A stretch of DNA of 64,000 bases from Candidatus Pantoea varia. GTDB lineage: Bacteria; Pseudomonadota; Gammaproteobacteria; Enterobacterales; Enterobacteriaceae. Within the stretch, counting starts at the first letter, position 1. Every line of letters begins with the position of its first letter. The notes below the pieces were generated by a model that was not told where the DNA came from, did not search any database, and saw nothing but the letters and a program-made list of their open reading frames with translations. Shown piece by piece: positions 18,063-27,623 of this stretch. The translations under genes and the position numbers were made by a program. Where the stretch lies: positions 1,488,001 to 1,552,000 of the forward strand of contig NZ_FOVG01000001.1 of the NCBI RefSeq assembly GCF_900115075.1. The letters run 5' to 3'.

Positions 18063-18908
18063 TTAATTGTTTGTGGCGGGTGGAATCAGGCTATGGAATT
18101 CGCCATCAACGTTATCGGCATTAGTGAGTAGCTGTGTATTATCACGCGCAACTTTAATATCAAAAAGTCGATGCGTAATATAAGGATCGCCACCACAACT
18201 GCTGTCGTGATGATCTTCACGAACCGTGATAACAAAGAAACCTTTATCACTGCCGTCGTCGAGGTCGTACCGCAGGCATTTATCATCGAGGCTGGTCAGG
18301 TGCCAGGTATGAATTGCTTCGGTTGCGGCGCTGATAGCCTGGTCAGCGCTGATTTCGTTTTGCTCTGCACCCAGGTCTGTTTTCAACATGATGGAGCTGA
18401 CCTTTCCCTGGTCAATCTGGAACATTAACTGTTTCCCGCCCGACTGATAGACAAGCCAGTGCTGATTATCACTGTTATCTTCTTTTCCGGGTCCATAGGC
18501 TTGTTGAACCTGTTCCGGGCTATCACCTACCACGATATTCCGAGCCGTCGGCACGCTGGCATTTTCCAGAAGGATCTCAGCCAGAACCGTGTGGCTGGCA
18601 TCTCCAGCCGCCGCCGCGCTGAACAACTCAAAGCCGTCATAGCTATGCTGGAAGTAGTTGTACTGCTGGTTATTGATAGCCACTTCTCCGGCCAGAACTG
18701 AACTCAAAGCCTTACCAGCCCGAACGAAGCTTTCATTGCTCCATGTGTCTCCGGGAGTGAAAGCATAGTCGTTTAGCAGAACGGAAAAATCGCCCTCGTT
18801 AAGAGCAGGCACGGTCGATTCCGTGCTGGATTCAGCCCTGGCAATGCAGGATAAAACCATGAGAACAGACACAAATATAAGACTAGAGAAAAAACGATTA
18901 CTAATCAT
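18063..18908 (-). CDS. Secreted protein of unknown function in the vgrG island
   Basis: The 281-residue protein starts with a Sec signal (hydrophobic residues 6-22, cleavage after ARA) and should be periplasmic. The mature part has an N-terminal helical domain (ALNEGDFSVLLNDYAF through about residue 125) and a second domain that begins NIVVGDSPEQVQQAYG and continues with GKQLMFQIDQGKVSSIML. That shape resembles small beta-domain proteins in which a G-D-S...YG motif precedes a ligand-reading sheet. I do not recognise the family. Its place between VgrG-linked immunity genes and eagR makes an immunity or accessory role for a periplasmic effector plausible. The N-terminus is partly duplicated in a remnant at 19821-19922. 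Confidence 0.7.
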   Translation of the reverse strand: MISNRFFSSLIFVSVLMVLSCIARAESSTESTVPALNEGDFSVLLNDYAFTPGDTWSNESFVRAGKALSSVLAGEVAINNQQYNYFQHSYDGFELFSAAAAGDASHTVLAEILLENASVPTARNIVVGDSPEQVQQAYGPGKEDNSDNQHWLVYQSGGKQLMFQIDQGKVSSIMLKTDLGAEQNEISADQAISAATEAIHTWHLTSLDDKCLRYDLDDGSDKGFFVITVREDHHDSSCGGDPYITHRLFDIKVARDNTQLLTNADNVDGEFHSLIPPATNN

Positions 18909-19103
18909 TTTTTTATCGGGGTTAGTAGTAAAAAAGAGAGAATTTGTATTTATTCAATAATGCAGCGAAATTAAACTCACTCAATATAAATTAAAAATTC
19001 ACAATTTAATTGCACCTGGAGGACGAGACAAAACACAACAACATCAATTCACTTTATGCCTATGATTCGAGGCGCAGGAAAACTGTCGTTTAGGAAAAAA
19101 TCA

Positions 19104-19820
19104 TCACTCCCACTTACCACTTTCCTCTACAAGTGTTTTATTTCCCTGTATTACCCTTAACACAAGAGGATTAAAGCGCACAATATAATCTACACTGCCA
19201 TTAGTAAAACTCATTCCGTCGGCTTTATTTGAATTAACAGGCTGCGTGGTTTTACCTTCAAGAGTGATTTGTTTCCCATCTTTATTTCTGAAGCCAAAGT
19301 ATTTAACTTTATCACATGCAGTATAATAACATCCGCAACCATTAACTAAAGTAATGGTGAAGTCAGATGTTGAAAAAACTTTCATATCCGATTTTAGATC
19401 CACCTGATTTACTTCTTTATCGAGCGCATAAGCTTTTGGCGCATAAAAGTCGCCATTCTCAGGATCTTTAATTAACTTCCATAGAACTTTATTATCTTTA
19501 AGTTCTAAATTTGCTTTACCCTTCACCCCGCCAAATGAAGAATCAAATTCAATCAAAGCATTTTTGCCGTTTGCAGTACCTTTGAGATTGCTGTCATTAT
19601 CATCAGGGCAATCTATTTTGTTTCCGCCCCTTGTCACATAACAATAACTACCCGTTATGTTATTATTATTCTGTTTTAACTTTAATGTTAAAGTGGAATA
19701 TAATGATCCATTATCATTTTTCTCTTGCCCACTCCACTCACCAGTAAAGTTATCAGAAGCAAACAAGGACAATGAAGATATTGACCACAAAACCGCTAAA
19801 CCAAATCCAACTTTATTCAT
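19104..19820 (-). CDS. Secreted candidate immunity protein (three-member paralogous family, member 1)
   Basis: From ATG at 19820 the protein has 238 residues and its own signal peptide (MNKVGFGLAVLWSISSLSLF, cleavage near FAS). ATG at 19832 is also possible; neither has a strong ribosome site. An N-terminal beta-rich domain (FTGEWSGQEKNDNGSLYSTL onwards) resembles lipocalin-like small-molecule or inhibitor folds. The C-terminal domain (about residue 148 on) has FTITLVNGCGC...CDKVKY...ITLEGKTTQ...VDYIV...ESGKWE. The same C-terminal pattern recurs in the proteins at 20044-20823 and 36300-36674. Located two genes after a vgrG with an enzymatic extension and exported to the periplasm, it is a candidate immunity protein against a cell-wall enzyme. 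No experimental homologue is recalled. Confidence 0.7.
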   Translation of the reverse strand: MNKVGFGLAVLWSISSLSLFASDNFTGEWSGQEKNDNGSLYSTLTLKLKQNNNNITGSYCYVTRGGNKIDCPDDNDSNLKGTANGKNALIEFDSSFGGVKGKANLELKDNKVLWKLIKDPENGDFYAPKAYALDKEVNQVDLKSDMKVFSTSDFTITLVNGCGCYYTACDKVKYFGFRNKDGKQITLEGKTTQPVNSNKADGMSFTNGSVDYIVRFNPLVLRVIQGNKTLVEESGKWE

Positions 19821-19922
19821 TTGATTAATCATTACACGAAAGTCAGAGGCTTTTAGGTCAATGCTGGAATCGCCCACCACTGCACAATGAGCATTTACAG
19901 ATAAAATAATTGCCAGCAGCAC
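19821..19922 (-). pseudogene. Remnant of a second copy of the 18063-18908 gene start
   Basis: Directly upstream of, and in frame with, the candidate immunity gene is a run of 34 codons. Its hydrophobic signal-like start (LLAIILSVNAHCAVV) is followed by SSIDLKASDFRVMIN. That piece parallels STVPALNEGDFSVLLN just after the signal peptide of the 18063-18908 protein. It looks like the leftover 5' end of a duplicated neighbour fused by deletion to the next gene. The similarity is short and judged by eye. Confidence 0.4.
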
Positions 19923-19999
19923 ACCTAAAAGAAATTTAATTTATTATTAAGATATACCATTTAAAAAATTCCATTTCATTATGATGTGTAAACACCATT

Positions 20000-20032
20000 T
20001 GTGATAGCGCACAACGATGACGCACTATCACA
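20000..20032 (-). terminator. Hairpin between two island genes
   Basis: TGTGATAG (20000-20007) and CTATCACA (20025-20032) form a perfect 8-bp stem that can be lengthened with wobble pairs, lying 11 bases past the stop of the 20044-20823 gene. There is no T-run. It could attenuate transcription or protect the vgrG-immunity message. Confidence 0.4.
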
Positions 20033-20043
20033 CAGGAATTTCA

Positions 20044-20823
20044 TTACTCGGAAATCTTCTCCCACTTTCCATTTTCTGATAATACTATTTTATTATTAAC
20101 AACAACGGTAAGATTACTAATTACATTGTTGATAATATAGGTTGCATCATGATTGCGGAATTTATAACTCAACACCGGGCAGGATGCTTTACCACAATCA
20201 CTTTTCGTGGCTTTACCTTTTAATCTGACAACTGCCCCATCTGATTTTCTTAAACCCTCATAGCTAACGTCATTACACTCCGAACCAGCAGCACAGAGCG
20301 ACGTTATCTTGATTTTAAATTTTGCCGTCTCAAAAACTTTCTCGCCATCTTTTTGACTGTCTTTTTGGTTCTTATCGGGAGTGGTTGACTTATCTTTATC
20401 AAAGCGTTTTGCCCACTGTGCAATATCATCCTGCATATTATTACTTGCACGATCATTACTTACATAATGTATTTTATCATCCTCAGGCAGCATCCATGCA
20501 GCATAGACTTTTCCGTCAGGCTGTATAACAAATGCTGAAGCCTGCTCAAGGTAAAGATCTTTTAACCAGCCCTCAACGAATATACCACCACTCTCTGTTT
20601 TATGAGGCTCGCCAAAAACATCAAAATTCTGGCTAAAGTTATTGTACTCACTACCAAGCACAGACTTTAAACTGGAAACGACTTTCTGGTCATTAAAAAT
20701 AGTTGAAACATTGTTCAGACTATTATACTGAGAAAAAGACGGCTGGGTATCGGATGCTATTGCAACACCTATTGAACCACTTGTAAAAACAACCAGAAAA
20801 AATAACTTAATAAATAAATTCAT
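20044..20823 (-). CDS. Secreted immunity-type protein encoded directly after vgrG (family member 2)
   Basis: The chosen ATG at 20823 lies 1 bp past the VgrG stop and has AGGTGA 5 bases upstream; a GTG at 20832 is the alternative. The product is 259 residues with a signal peptide (NLFIKLFFLVVFTSGSIGVA, cleavage after IAS). An N-terminal domain (about 30-125) includes SGGIFVEGWLKDLYLEQASAF and GKVYAAWMLPEDDKIHY. A charged linker follows, then the C-terminal domain FKIKITSLC...ECNDVSYEG...VRLKGKATKS...ENGKWE, shared with two other exported proteins in this cluster. Tight coupling to vgrG and periplasmic location make it the best candidate immunity protein for the VgrG C-terminal enzyme. Confidence 0.78.
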   Translation of the reverse strand: MNLFIKLFFLVVFTSGSIGVAIASDTQPSFSQYNSLNNVSTIFNDQKVVSSLKSVLGSEYNNFSQNFDVFGEPHKTESGGIFVEGWLKDLYLEQASAFVIQPDGKVYAAWMLPEDDKIHYVSNDRASNNMQDDIAQWAKRFDKDKSTTPDKNQKDSQKDGEKVFETAKFKIKITSLCAAGSECNDVSYEGLRKSDGAVVRLKGKATKSDCGKASCPVLSYKFRNHDATYIINNVISNLTVVVNNKIVLSENGKWEKISE

Positions 20824-20824
20824 T

Positions 20825-23410
20825 TTATTCACCTGAAAACTTTAAAAACTCGGCAGCTTCATTATTATATCGCTTAGTCAAACCGGTTGAATAATGATCC
20901 CACCAGTTATATGAAACACCATTTTTTACCGTAGTGGTTGAACCATATATTGACTTGTCATAATTCAATCTTGCGCTGACAAGATTATTTTGGAATTCAG
21001 AAGAACCCATTTTTTCGACATAGTCAATAGATTTTTCAGTCAGTTGTGAAGACTTAACGATGTCATCGCCACTCATAGAGTTGAGTATAGCCTGAGCGCC
21101 TCCCACTCCTCTCATATGAGCTAATGACATAACAGCGGCTTGTTTCCCCGGGTCACTAAAATTAAGCGCCCCGGCTTTTTGTGCTGTCTGGTTCATATAT
21201 TTTGACACCACCTCAAATTCTTCATCACTCCCCTGACCATACTTCTTCCTGGCGGCAGCGATATCTTTATATGCAGGCCCAAATCCTTTTCTGAAACCGT
21301 ACATTTCCGGAACACCGCCCTGTTCACCACCCGCTCCTTCTGACTTCATAATTGATCGGACAACACTGTCATCCAATTTCTTAGTATCATCCGAATTAGC
21401 GGTTTGTTTTAAAGGCGCAGCCGCTCCTTTCGCCGGTGCCGCTGCAGCTTTTGGCGCAGCGGGAGCCGCCTGTCCTTTCTGCTTCGGCGGGAACAGATTC
21501 TCTACGGCCTGACTGATGTTCTGTTTATGACTGGAGCCCGGTGCGCTTGTGCCCGGCTTCGCGCCATCCGTGTTCAGGTTCAGTTTACCGCCAGAGGTGG
21601 TGATGTGACCATCGCCCTGCACGAAAATATTGAAGCCCTTACCCACAATATTAATCTGGCCATTCGCATTAAGTTCGATTGCACTCTCGCCGCATTCAAG
21701 GCGGAGTTTAGTCCCCGAACCCACTACATAGGTATCGACCACCGCATCGAGTTTGCCTTTACCGGTCAGTCGCTCTTCGCCCCCTTTTACACCGTGGACG
21801 CGATTCGTTTCGACACGATAGAGCTCATTGCCGCCCGCATAATGGCTATGATTGTTGGCGACAGAATGGCTGGAATCATTTTTAACATGCGTATCCATGT
21901 TCTTCTGCGCCTGGATCCACAGGTGCTCCTCACCCGCCTTGTCCTCAAACCTCAGCGCGTTCGCCGTATCCGCTGTGCCATCCTTTGACCGGCTTAAAAA
22001 GCCCATCTGCGTGGCTGCTGCCGGCAGCGCCCACGGCGGCATGCTCGCCTCGTTGTAAACCCGGCCGATGATCAGCGGACGATCCGGATCGCCGTTGATG
22101 AAGTCCACCACCACTTCGTCGTTAACACGCGGGATCTGCACCCCGCCGAATCCCTGGCCCGCCCAGGCGCTGGAGACGCGCACCCAGCAGGAGCTGGTGT
22201 CATCGCCCTTCGCCAGCCGGTCCCAGTGAAACTTCACCTTCACCCGCCCGTAGCGGTCGGTCCAGATCGACTCGCCTTTCGGGCCCACCACTTTCGCCGT
22301 CTGCGGGCCGTGCGTTTTCGGCCACGCCGTTTCCGGCGGCGTGCGGTACGTCACCGACGACGGCAGCACCGTGAAGTGGATGTTGTGGCGGCTGTCGCCG
22401 GTATCGCCGCTGGCGTAGCTGTTTTCGGCGAAGTCATAGGTCGCCGAGGTCACCAGATACTCGCCGTTGTCGCTGAAGTGCGGCGCGTTGATAATCGAGA
22501 AGATAAAGCCCGGCGCGATGCCGGTGGCCGTGCCCGACCCGCTGACGCTGTGGTGCTCGGCCTGCCACACCTCCTGACGGATGCGCGCGTAGGACTCGCC
22601 GTGGCTGTGGTCGACAAAGTGACCCGGCCAGTCGTAGACGTCCACCGAGCCCGGCACCGGCGACGCCGGGTTCTGCCGCGCCTGCAGCATCCACGCGTTC
22701 GGCTTGCGGAAGTCGTAGTCGTCGGTGCTGTAGATGCCCGGCGTCACGCTCTCCGCCAGCGACCACTGGCTGATGCCCTCTTCCGTCACCACGCCGCCCG
22801 ACGGCGTGACGTGATAGGCAATGGTCTCATAGCCCGGAAACGCCTGGTGCTGGTCCGGCGCGTCGCACAGCACCAGCGTATGTTTGTCCGCCTCGTGGCG
22901 GAAGAAGTAGTAAATCCCCTCCAGCTCCATCAGGCGGCTGATAAAGTCCAGGCTGCTCTCCTGATACTGCACGCAGTACTCCCACACCCGGTAGCTGCCC
23001 GCCAGGCGCGTCTCGACGTTGACCCCATACTCCTTCAGCAGCGTCTGCACAATCTGCGGCACCGTCTGGCTCTGGAAGATGCGCAGGTTGCGGTCGCGCT
23101 TCATCGGCCACAGGTCCGGCTCCACCGTCAGCTGGTAGACCGCGTAGCGGGTGCCGCTCAGCTCCTGGCTGCGCACCGCCACCCGGGTGATTTTGCCGTT
23201 AAGGTAGCGCGGGCTCAGCGCGCTCATCAGGCCATCAGTCGGCAGCGTAAACGTCACCGGCTTGCCCAGCAGGGCGTGGCGGTCGATGCGCGCGTCGGTG
23301 GCCAGCAGTTCAGCGGTGAGCACAAACGGACGGGACAGCGTCTCGGTGCCCGTGAGTGTATGGAACAGCAGGCCGTCCGCCGGCAGCTGTGCAGTAATGC
23401 GTGAGAACAT
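20825..23410 (-). CDS. vgrG: Evolved VgrG (TssI) with a C-terminal putative peptidoglycan hydrolase
   Basis: The 861-residue protein has the gp27/gp5 spike core at residues 1 to about 635: an FSRITAQLPADGLLFHTLTG start, GIYYFFRHE, then TDRYGRVKVKFHWDR, SSCWVRVSSAWAGQGFGG and the GDPDRPLIIGRVYN block, ending in the beta-prism. An Ala/Pro/Lys-rich linker (about 640-678) leads to a 183-residue extension. It starts DSVVRSIMKSEG and has GGVPEMYGFRKGFGPAYKDI and AVMSLAHMRGVGG, a pattern suggesting a lysozyme-like cell-wall enzyme with the Glu in SEG as a possible acid. The enzyme class is inferred. The core is very GC-rich (above 60 percent by eye at 22.2-23.4 kb) while the extension is AT-rich, so the tip was acquired separately. 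Confidence 0.92.
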   Translation of the reverse strand: MFSRITAQLPADGLLFHTLTGTETLSRPFVLTAELLATDARIDRHALLGKPVTFTLPTDGLMSALSPRYLNGKITRVAVRSQELSGTRYAVYQLTVEPDLWPMKRDRNLRIFQSQTVPQIVQTLLKEYGVNVETRLAGSYRVWEYCVQYQESSLDFISRLMELEGIYYFFRHEADKHTLVLCDAPDQHQAFPGYETIAYHVTPSGGVVTEEGISQWSLAESVTPGIYSTDDYDFRKPNAWMLQARQNPASPVPGSVDVYDWPGHFVDHSHGESYARIRQEVWQAEHHSVSGSGTATGIAPGFIFSIINAPHFSDNGEYLVTSATYDFAENSYASGDTGDSRHNIHFTVLPSSVTYRTPPETAWPKTHGPQTAKVVGPKGESIWTDRYGRVKVKFHWDRLAKGDDTSSCWVRVSSAWAGQGFGGVQIPRVNDEVVVDFINGDPDRPLIIGRVYNEASMPPWALPAAATQMGFLSRSKDGTADTANALRFEDKAGEEHLWIQAQKNMDTHVKNDSSHSVANNHSHYAGGNELYRVETNRVHGVKGGEERLTGKGKLDAVVDTYVVGSGTKLRLECGESAIELNANGQINIVGKGFNIFVQGDGHITTSGGKLNLNTDGAKPGTSAPGSSHKQNISQAVENLFPPKQKGQAAPAAPKAAAAPAKGAAAPLKQTANSDDTKKLDDSVVRSIMKSEGAGGEQGGVPEMYGFRKGFGPAYKDIAAARKKYGQGSDEEFEVVSKYMNQTAQKAGALNFSDPGKQAAVMSLAHMRGVGGAQAILNSMSGDDIVKSSQLTEKSIDYVEKMGSSEFQNNLVSARLNYDKSIYGSTTTVKNGVSYNWWDHYSTGLTKRYNNEAAEFLKFSGE

Positions 23411-23426
23411 AAGTAATCCCTGACTA

Positions 23427-24932
23427 TTAACTGTGTGGATCGAGCAACCAGACGCCTTCTTCGCTGATGTTCAGCGTATGCTGGCGGGTGCCACTCTGGC
23501 CGCTGATGGCAAAGGTGTAGTTACCCGGTGCCAGTTGCAGCGTGGCAAAGCCATTTACCGCCGGAACCAGCGCCTGCGGCTGACCGTTCACCTGAACACG
23601 TTCACCCTGCTGCAGACGGATATAGACCTGGGCGACCGGCGCGGGTGGCGGTGCCGGTTGAGGATCGGGTTCACGTGCGGCGGTCTGCACGGGCTCAGAA
23701 GTCTGAGCCGGAGTGCTGCTAACCGTTTCTGGCGGGGCGTCAGCCTGGGTCGGTGGCGCAGCAACCGGCTGGTTAACCGGCGCGACAGTGACGGCAGGCG
23801 CGCTGTTTTGCGCGACCTCAGCCGGGTCCGTCTGTTCATTACCGCGTGACACCAGCAGACCGGCGCAAAGCCCGACCAGCACGCCAGCGGCAACCAGGCC
23901 CGGCAGCGCCAAGCGGTGTCCCAGCAGTGCTTTCAGCGGCGAGGCGGGTTTGACAACCTCCTCTTTTTCTTCGATCGGCACCAGCATCGTGCCTGGCCCG
24001 CTCATTTTTGCACTGAGCAGCGGTTCCGGTTCGCGTTCCGGCAGCGCCATCAGCACAGCAAAATCATCAATGCTCTGCGGACGATCTTCCGGTTTCAGCG
24101 CCAGCGCGCGATCGATGGCGCTGAGCAGCGCAGTCGAGTAGCCCGCCAGACGACGCTGCACCAGCGGCTGGTAGTTATCTTCGATGCTTCGCACCACGCT
24201 GACCGGTGGCGGCGCACCGGTGATCAGCGTATGCAGCACCGCGCCCAGCGCGTAGATATCGGTCCACGCGCCCTGCTCGCTCTCGTCGTTGTCGCTGTAC
24301 TGCTCAATCGGCGCATAGCCGGGACGCAGCATGGTCTCGCTCTCATCCGACAAATTGCCGATGGTTTTACGCGCCGAGCCGAAGTCCAGCAGAATCGGCT
24401 CGCCGCTGCTCTGAATCTGGATGTTATCCAGCGAGATATCGCGATGCAGATAACCCGCTTCATGGATGGTTTTGATCGCGCCCAGCAGCGGTGGCAGCAT
24501 GCGACGGATCCAGGCCTCATTTACCGACTGCGGATTACGTTCGCTGAAGTTCGAGAGCGTGGTGCCGCTGTAGAACACCGTGCCCATGTAGGCGGTGTCG
24601 TTCTGCACCCAGAAACGCAGCACATGCAGCAGGTTCGGATGATTAAAACGCGCCAGCAGACGCGCCTCCTGAATAAAGCTGTTCAGTCCGGCGTGAAAGG
24701 TTTTGCTGAACCGTTCGCTGCGCAGCACCAGGTTGAGATCATCGCTACGGACCGCCAGGGAGGCGGGCATAAACTCTTTGATCGCGATATCACGCTCAAG
24801 CTGGTGATCCCATGCGCGATAGACGATGCCAAAGCCGCCACCGCCGATGACCTCTTTGATTTCAAACTCATTGAAGCGGTAACCCAGCGGCAGGGCGTTG
24901 GGGACATTCAGGGGTTGATCATGTTCCGACAT
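23427..24932 (-). CDS. ppkA: T6SS Ser/Thr protein kinase with transmembrane segment (PpkA/TagE-like)
   Basis: The 501-residue kinase has the Gly-rich loop IGGGGFGIVYRA (near 29), lysine in IAIKEF (near 53), catalytic loop HRDISLDNIQ (near 165), DFGSAR and the APIEQY activation segment. One membrane helix (about 345-366, LPGLVAAGVLVGLCAGLLVS) separates it from a Pro/Thr/Ala-rich stretch and a short beta-rich periplasmic tail (IRLQQGERVQVNGQPQALV). Such kinases sense envelope signals and phosphorylate the FHA protein to permit T6SS assembly; PP2C (32950-33741) reverses it. HRDIS replaces the usual HRDLK, so the catalytic-loop Lys is Ser, a variation seen in some bacterial kinases of this group. 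It lies 27 bp after clpV. Confidence 0.9.
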   Translation of the reverse strand: MSEHDQPLNVPNALPLGYRFNEFEIKEVIGGGGFGIVYRAWDHQLERDIAIKEFMPASLAVRSDDLNLVLRSERFSKTFHAGLNSFIQEARLLARFNHPNLLHVLRFWVQNDTAYMGTVFYSGTTLSNFSERNPQSVNEAWIRRMLPPLLGAIKTIHEAGYLHRDISLDNIQIQSSGEPILLDFGSARKTIGNLSDESETMLRPGYAPIEQYSDNDESEQGAWTDIYALGAVLHTLITGAPPPVSVVRSIEDNYQPLVQRRLAGYSTALLSAIDRALALKPEDRPQSIDDFAVLMALPEREPEPLLSAKMSGPGTMLVPIEEKEEVVKPASPLKALLGHRLALPGLVAAGVLVGLCAGLLVSRGNEQTDPAEVAQNSAPAVTVAPVNQPVAAPPTQADAPPETVSSTPAQTSEPVQTAAREPDPQPAPPPAPVAQVYIRLQQGERVQVNGQPQALVPAVNGFATLQLAPGNYTFAISGQSGTRQHTLNISEEGVWLLDPHS

Positions 24933-24959
24933 ATTCGATTACTCTCTGATAGCCAGGCT

Positions 24960-27569
24960 TTAAACCGCGAACTGGCAGACAAATTCACCCTGCTCACAAC
25001 GCACATCGACGCGGCGATAGCGTTCATCGCGGGCGTGGGCGCTCAGCAGGATCTGGCTCATCTGTGGCAACAGCGTGTTGGTGAGGATGGCATCCACCAT
25101 GCGACCGCCCGACTCTACCTCGGTGCAGCGCTGAACGATCTGGCTGACCACCGACTCGTCGATCTGCGCTTCAATGCCGTGGTTGTCGGCCAGACGACGC
25201 ACAATGCGCGCCAGCTGCAGCCGCACAATCTCCGCCAGCATCGCGTCGCTGAGCGGGTAATACGGCACCACCAGCAGACGGCCCAGCAGCGCAGGCGGGA
25301 ACACCTCCAGCAGCGGTTTACGCAGTGCGGTGCTCAGGGCGTCGGGATCGGGCATCAGTTCAGGATCGGCACACATCGCGCTGATTAACTGCGTGCCGAC
25401 ATTGGAGGTCAGAATGATAATGGTGTTGCGGAAATCGATGTGGCGACCTTCACCATCCTCCATCCAGCCTTTGTCAAACACCTGGAAGAACAGCTCATGC
25501 ACATCCGGATGGGCTTTCTCAATCTCATCCAGCAGCACCACGCTGTAGGGACGACGGCGAACGGCTTCGGTCAGCACGCCGCCTTCGCCGTAGCCGACGT
25601 AGCCCGGCGGTGCGCCTTTCAGCGTCGAGACGGTGTGCGCCTCCTGAAACTCACTCATGTTGATGGTGATAATGTTCTGCTCGCCGCCATACAGTGACTC
25701 GGCCAGCGCCAACGCGGTCTCGGTTTTACCGACACCGGAAGGCCCGCACAGCATAAAGACGCCTGCGGGCTTGTTGGGGTTATCCAGGCGGGCGCGCGTA
25801 GTGCGAACCCGCTTCGCGATCAGCTCCAGACCGTGACGCTGGCCGATGACGCGCTGGTTCAGGGTGTCGGCCAGATTCAGGACGGCGTCGATCTCATTCT
25901 TCACCATCCGGCCCAGCGGAATACCGGTCCAGTCCGACACCACGGCAGCCACCACGCCCGCATCGACGGCGGCAAACAGCAGCGGCGTGTCGCCCTGCAG
26001 CGCCGTGAGTTGCTGCTGCGTCGCATCGCGCTGTTCACGCAGCGCCGCATCCTCTTCGGTCACACAGCGGGCACGCAGCGTAATCAGCGTCTCAACCAGT
26101 TCACGCTCCTGCAGCCAGCGCGCTTGCAGTGCATCGCGTTCAGCTTCCAGCGCCGCGCGCTCGTCGGCAATCGTCTGCTGGCGGGTTACATCGCCGAGGC
26201 CCACCCGAATTTCGCGTTCAATGATCTCCGCTTCAATCTCCAGCGCGGCCAGACGGTGCAGGCAATCTTCCAGCGCCGCAGGCTGTGCGCCCTGACTGAC
26301 CGCCACGCGGGCGCAGGCGGTATCCAGCAGCGCCACCGCTTTATCGGGCAGCTGGCGCGCCGGAATGTAGCGATGCGACAGTTTTACCGCCGCAGTGACT
26401 GCATCATCCAGCAGCAGCACCCGATGATGTTTCTCCAGCGCGCTGACGGTGCTGCGCAGCATCAGAATCGCTTTGGCTTCATCCGGCTCCTGCACCTGCA
26501 CGGTCTGGAAGCGACGGGTCAGCGCCGGATCTTTCTCGATGTACTTTTTGTATTCGGCCCAGGTGGTCGCGCCGATGGTGCGCAGCTGGCCGCGTGCCAG
26601 TGCCGGTTTCAACAGGTTGGCGGCATCGCCAGTGCCCTGCTGACCGCCTGCGCCGACCAGGGTGTGGATCTCATCGACAAACAGCACAATCGGCGTCGGG
26701 CTGGACTGCACCTCATTGATCAGCGCCTGCAGTCGCGCTTCGAACTCTCCTTTCATCCCGGCACCCGCCTGCAGCAGGCCGATATCCAGCAGCCAGAGCT
26801 GCACATCGCGCAGCGGCGCAGGGACATCACCCGCGGCAATACGCAGCGCGAGGCCTTCCACCACCGCGGTTTTGCCGACGCCCGCTTCACCGGTCAGCAG
26901 CGGGTTGTTCTGGCGACGACGCATCAGGATATCGACCATCTGGCGGATCTCATCGTCACGTCCGGTCACCGGATCAATGCGACCGTCACGGGCGCGGGCG
27001 GTCAGGTCCTGCCCATACTGTTCCAGCGTGCTGCCACCGGCCGCAGGCGGTGCGCCAGCGGCATCAGCAGGGGCGCTTAGCGCCTGCTGCGCTTCTTTGC
27101 TGTTGCTGAGCAGCGAGTCGAACTCCGCCAGCAGCGCATCGGCATTGACGCGGCTGAACTGGCCGGAGATGCCTTTCAGCACGCTGGCCAGGTTGAAGGT
27201 TTTCAGCATGCCAATCAGCAGATGGCCGCCGCGAATGCGGGTCGCGCCATATTTCAGCGAGGCGTAAACCCACGCCCGCTCGACGGCGCTGTCGATATGC
27301 TCGGAGAGGTCGGAGACCGCACTGGCACCGCGTGGCAGGCGATCCAGCGCGGCAACGATGTCCTGAGTCAGGGCCTTTTCATCCAGTGAAAAATGTGTGA
27401 TGACCTGCTGTAAGTCGCCATCCTGCTGCTGCATCAGCTGATGCAGCCAGTGCACCAGCTCAACATAGGGATTACCGCGCAGTTTGCAAAAGGCGGTGGC
27501 GCTTTCCAGCGAGGTAAATAACAGCGTATCCAGTTTGCCGAATAGCACGGCACGGCTGATTTCTGACAT
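24960..27569 (-). CDS. tssH: T6SS AAA+ disassembly ATPase ClpV (TssH)
   Basis: The 869-residue protein is a ClpB-type double AAA+ ATPase. The N-terminal domain (1 to about 160) binds the contracted sheath. The first AAA+ module has Walker A GEAGVGKT (227-234) and Walker [17 protein letters not shown] coiled-coil middle region (about 400-520) follows, and the second module has [23 protein letters not shown] and the GYVGYGEGG pore loop. ClpV unfolds TssC after contraction and recycles TssB/C sheath. It is 54 bp downstream of tssG and 27 bp upstream of the kinase gene. Confidence 0.95.
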   Translation of the reverse strand: MSEISRAVLFGKLDTLLFTSLESATAFCKLRGNPYVELVHWLHQLMQQQDGDLQQVITHFSLDEKALTQDIVAALDRLPRGASAVSDLSEHIDSAVERAWVYASLKYGATRIRGGHLLIGMLKTFNLASVLKGISGQFSRVNADALLAEFDSLLSNSKEAQQALSAPADAAGAPPAAGGSTLEQYGQDLTARARDGRIDPVTGRDDEIRQMVDILMRRRQNNPLLTGEAGVGKTAVVEGLALRIAAGDVPAPLRDVQLWLLDIGLLQAGAGMKGEFEARLQALINEVQSSPTPIVLFVDEIHTLVGAGGQQGTGDAANLLKPALARGQLRTIGATTWAEYKKYIEKDPALTRRFQTVQVQEPDEAKAILMLRSTVSALEKHHRVLLLDDAVTAAVKLSHRYIPARQLPDKAVALLDTACARVAVSQGAQPAALEDCLHRLAALEIEAEIIEREIRVGLGDVTRQQTIADERAALEAERDALQARWLQERELVETLITLRARCVTEEDAALREQRDATQQQLTALQGDTPLLFAAVDAGVVAAVVSDWTGIPLGRMVKNEIDAVLNLADTLNQRVIGQRHGLELIAKRVRTTRARLDNPNKPAGVFMLCGPSGVGKTETALALAESLYGGEQNIITINMSEFQEAHTVSTLKGAPPGYVGYGEGGVLTEAVRRRPYSVVLLDEIEKAHPDVHELFFQVFDKGWMEDGEGRHIDFRNTIIILTSNVGTQLISAMCADPELMPDPDALSTALRKPLLEVFPPALLGRLLVVPYYPLSDAMLAEIVRLQLARIVRRLADNHGIEAQIDESVVSQIVQRCTEVESGGRMVDAILTNTLLPQMSQILLSAHARDERYRRVDVRCEQGEFVCQFAV

Positions 27570-27623
27570 AGGGGGCTCTCTTCAATGAAAGATGCAGGCT
27601 GTGTAACAGGAAAAGCGGCTGGG

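Noticed and set aside
22226-23404. Long 392-codon open frame on the plus strand
   Set aside because: It is antisense to the very GC-rich vgrG core; its Arg/Val/His-rich product is a typical shadow of GC-rich coding sequence.
23916-25388. 490-codon open frame on the plus strand
   Set aside because: It crosses the kinase/clpV junction antisense to both and has shadow-like composition (Gln/Arg/His-rich).
25833-27080. 415-codon open frame on the plus strand
   Set aside because: Antisense to clpV, with shadow-like composition.
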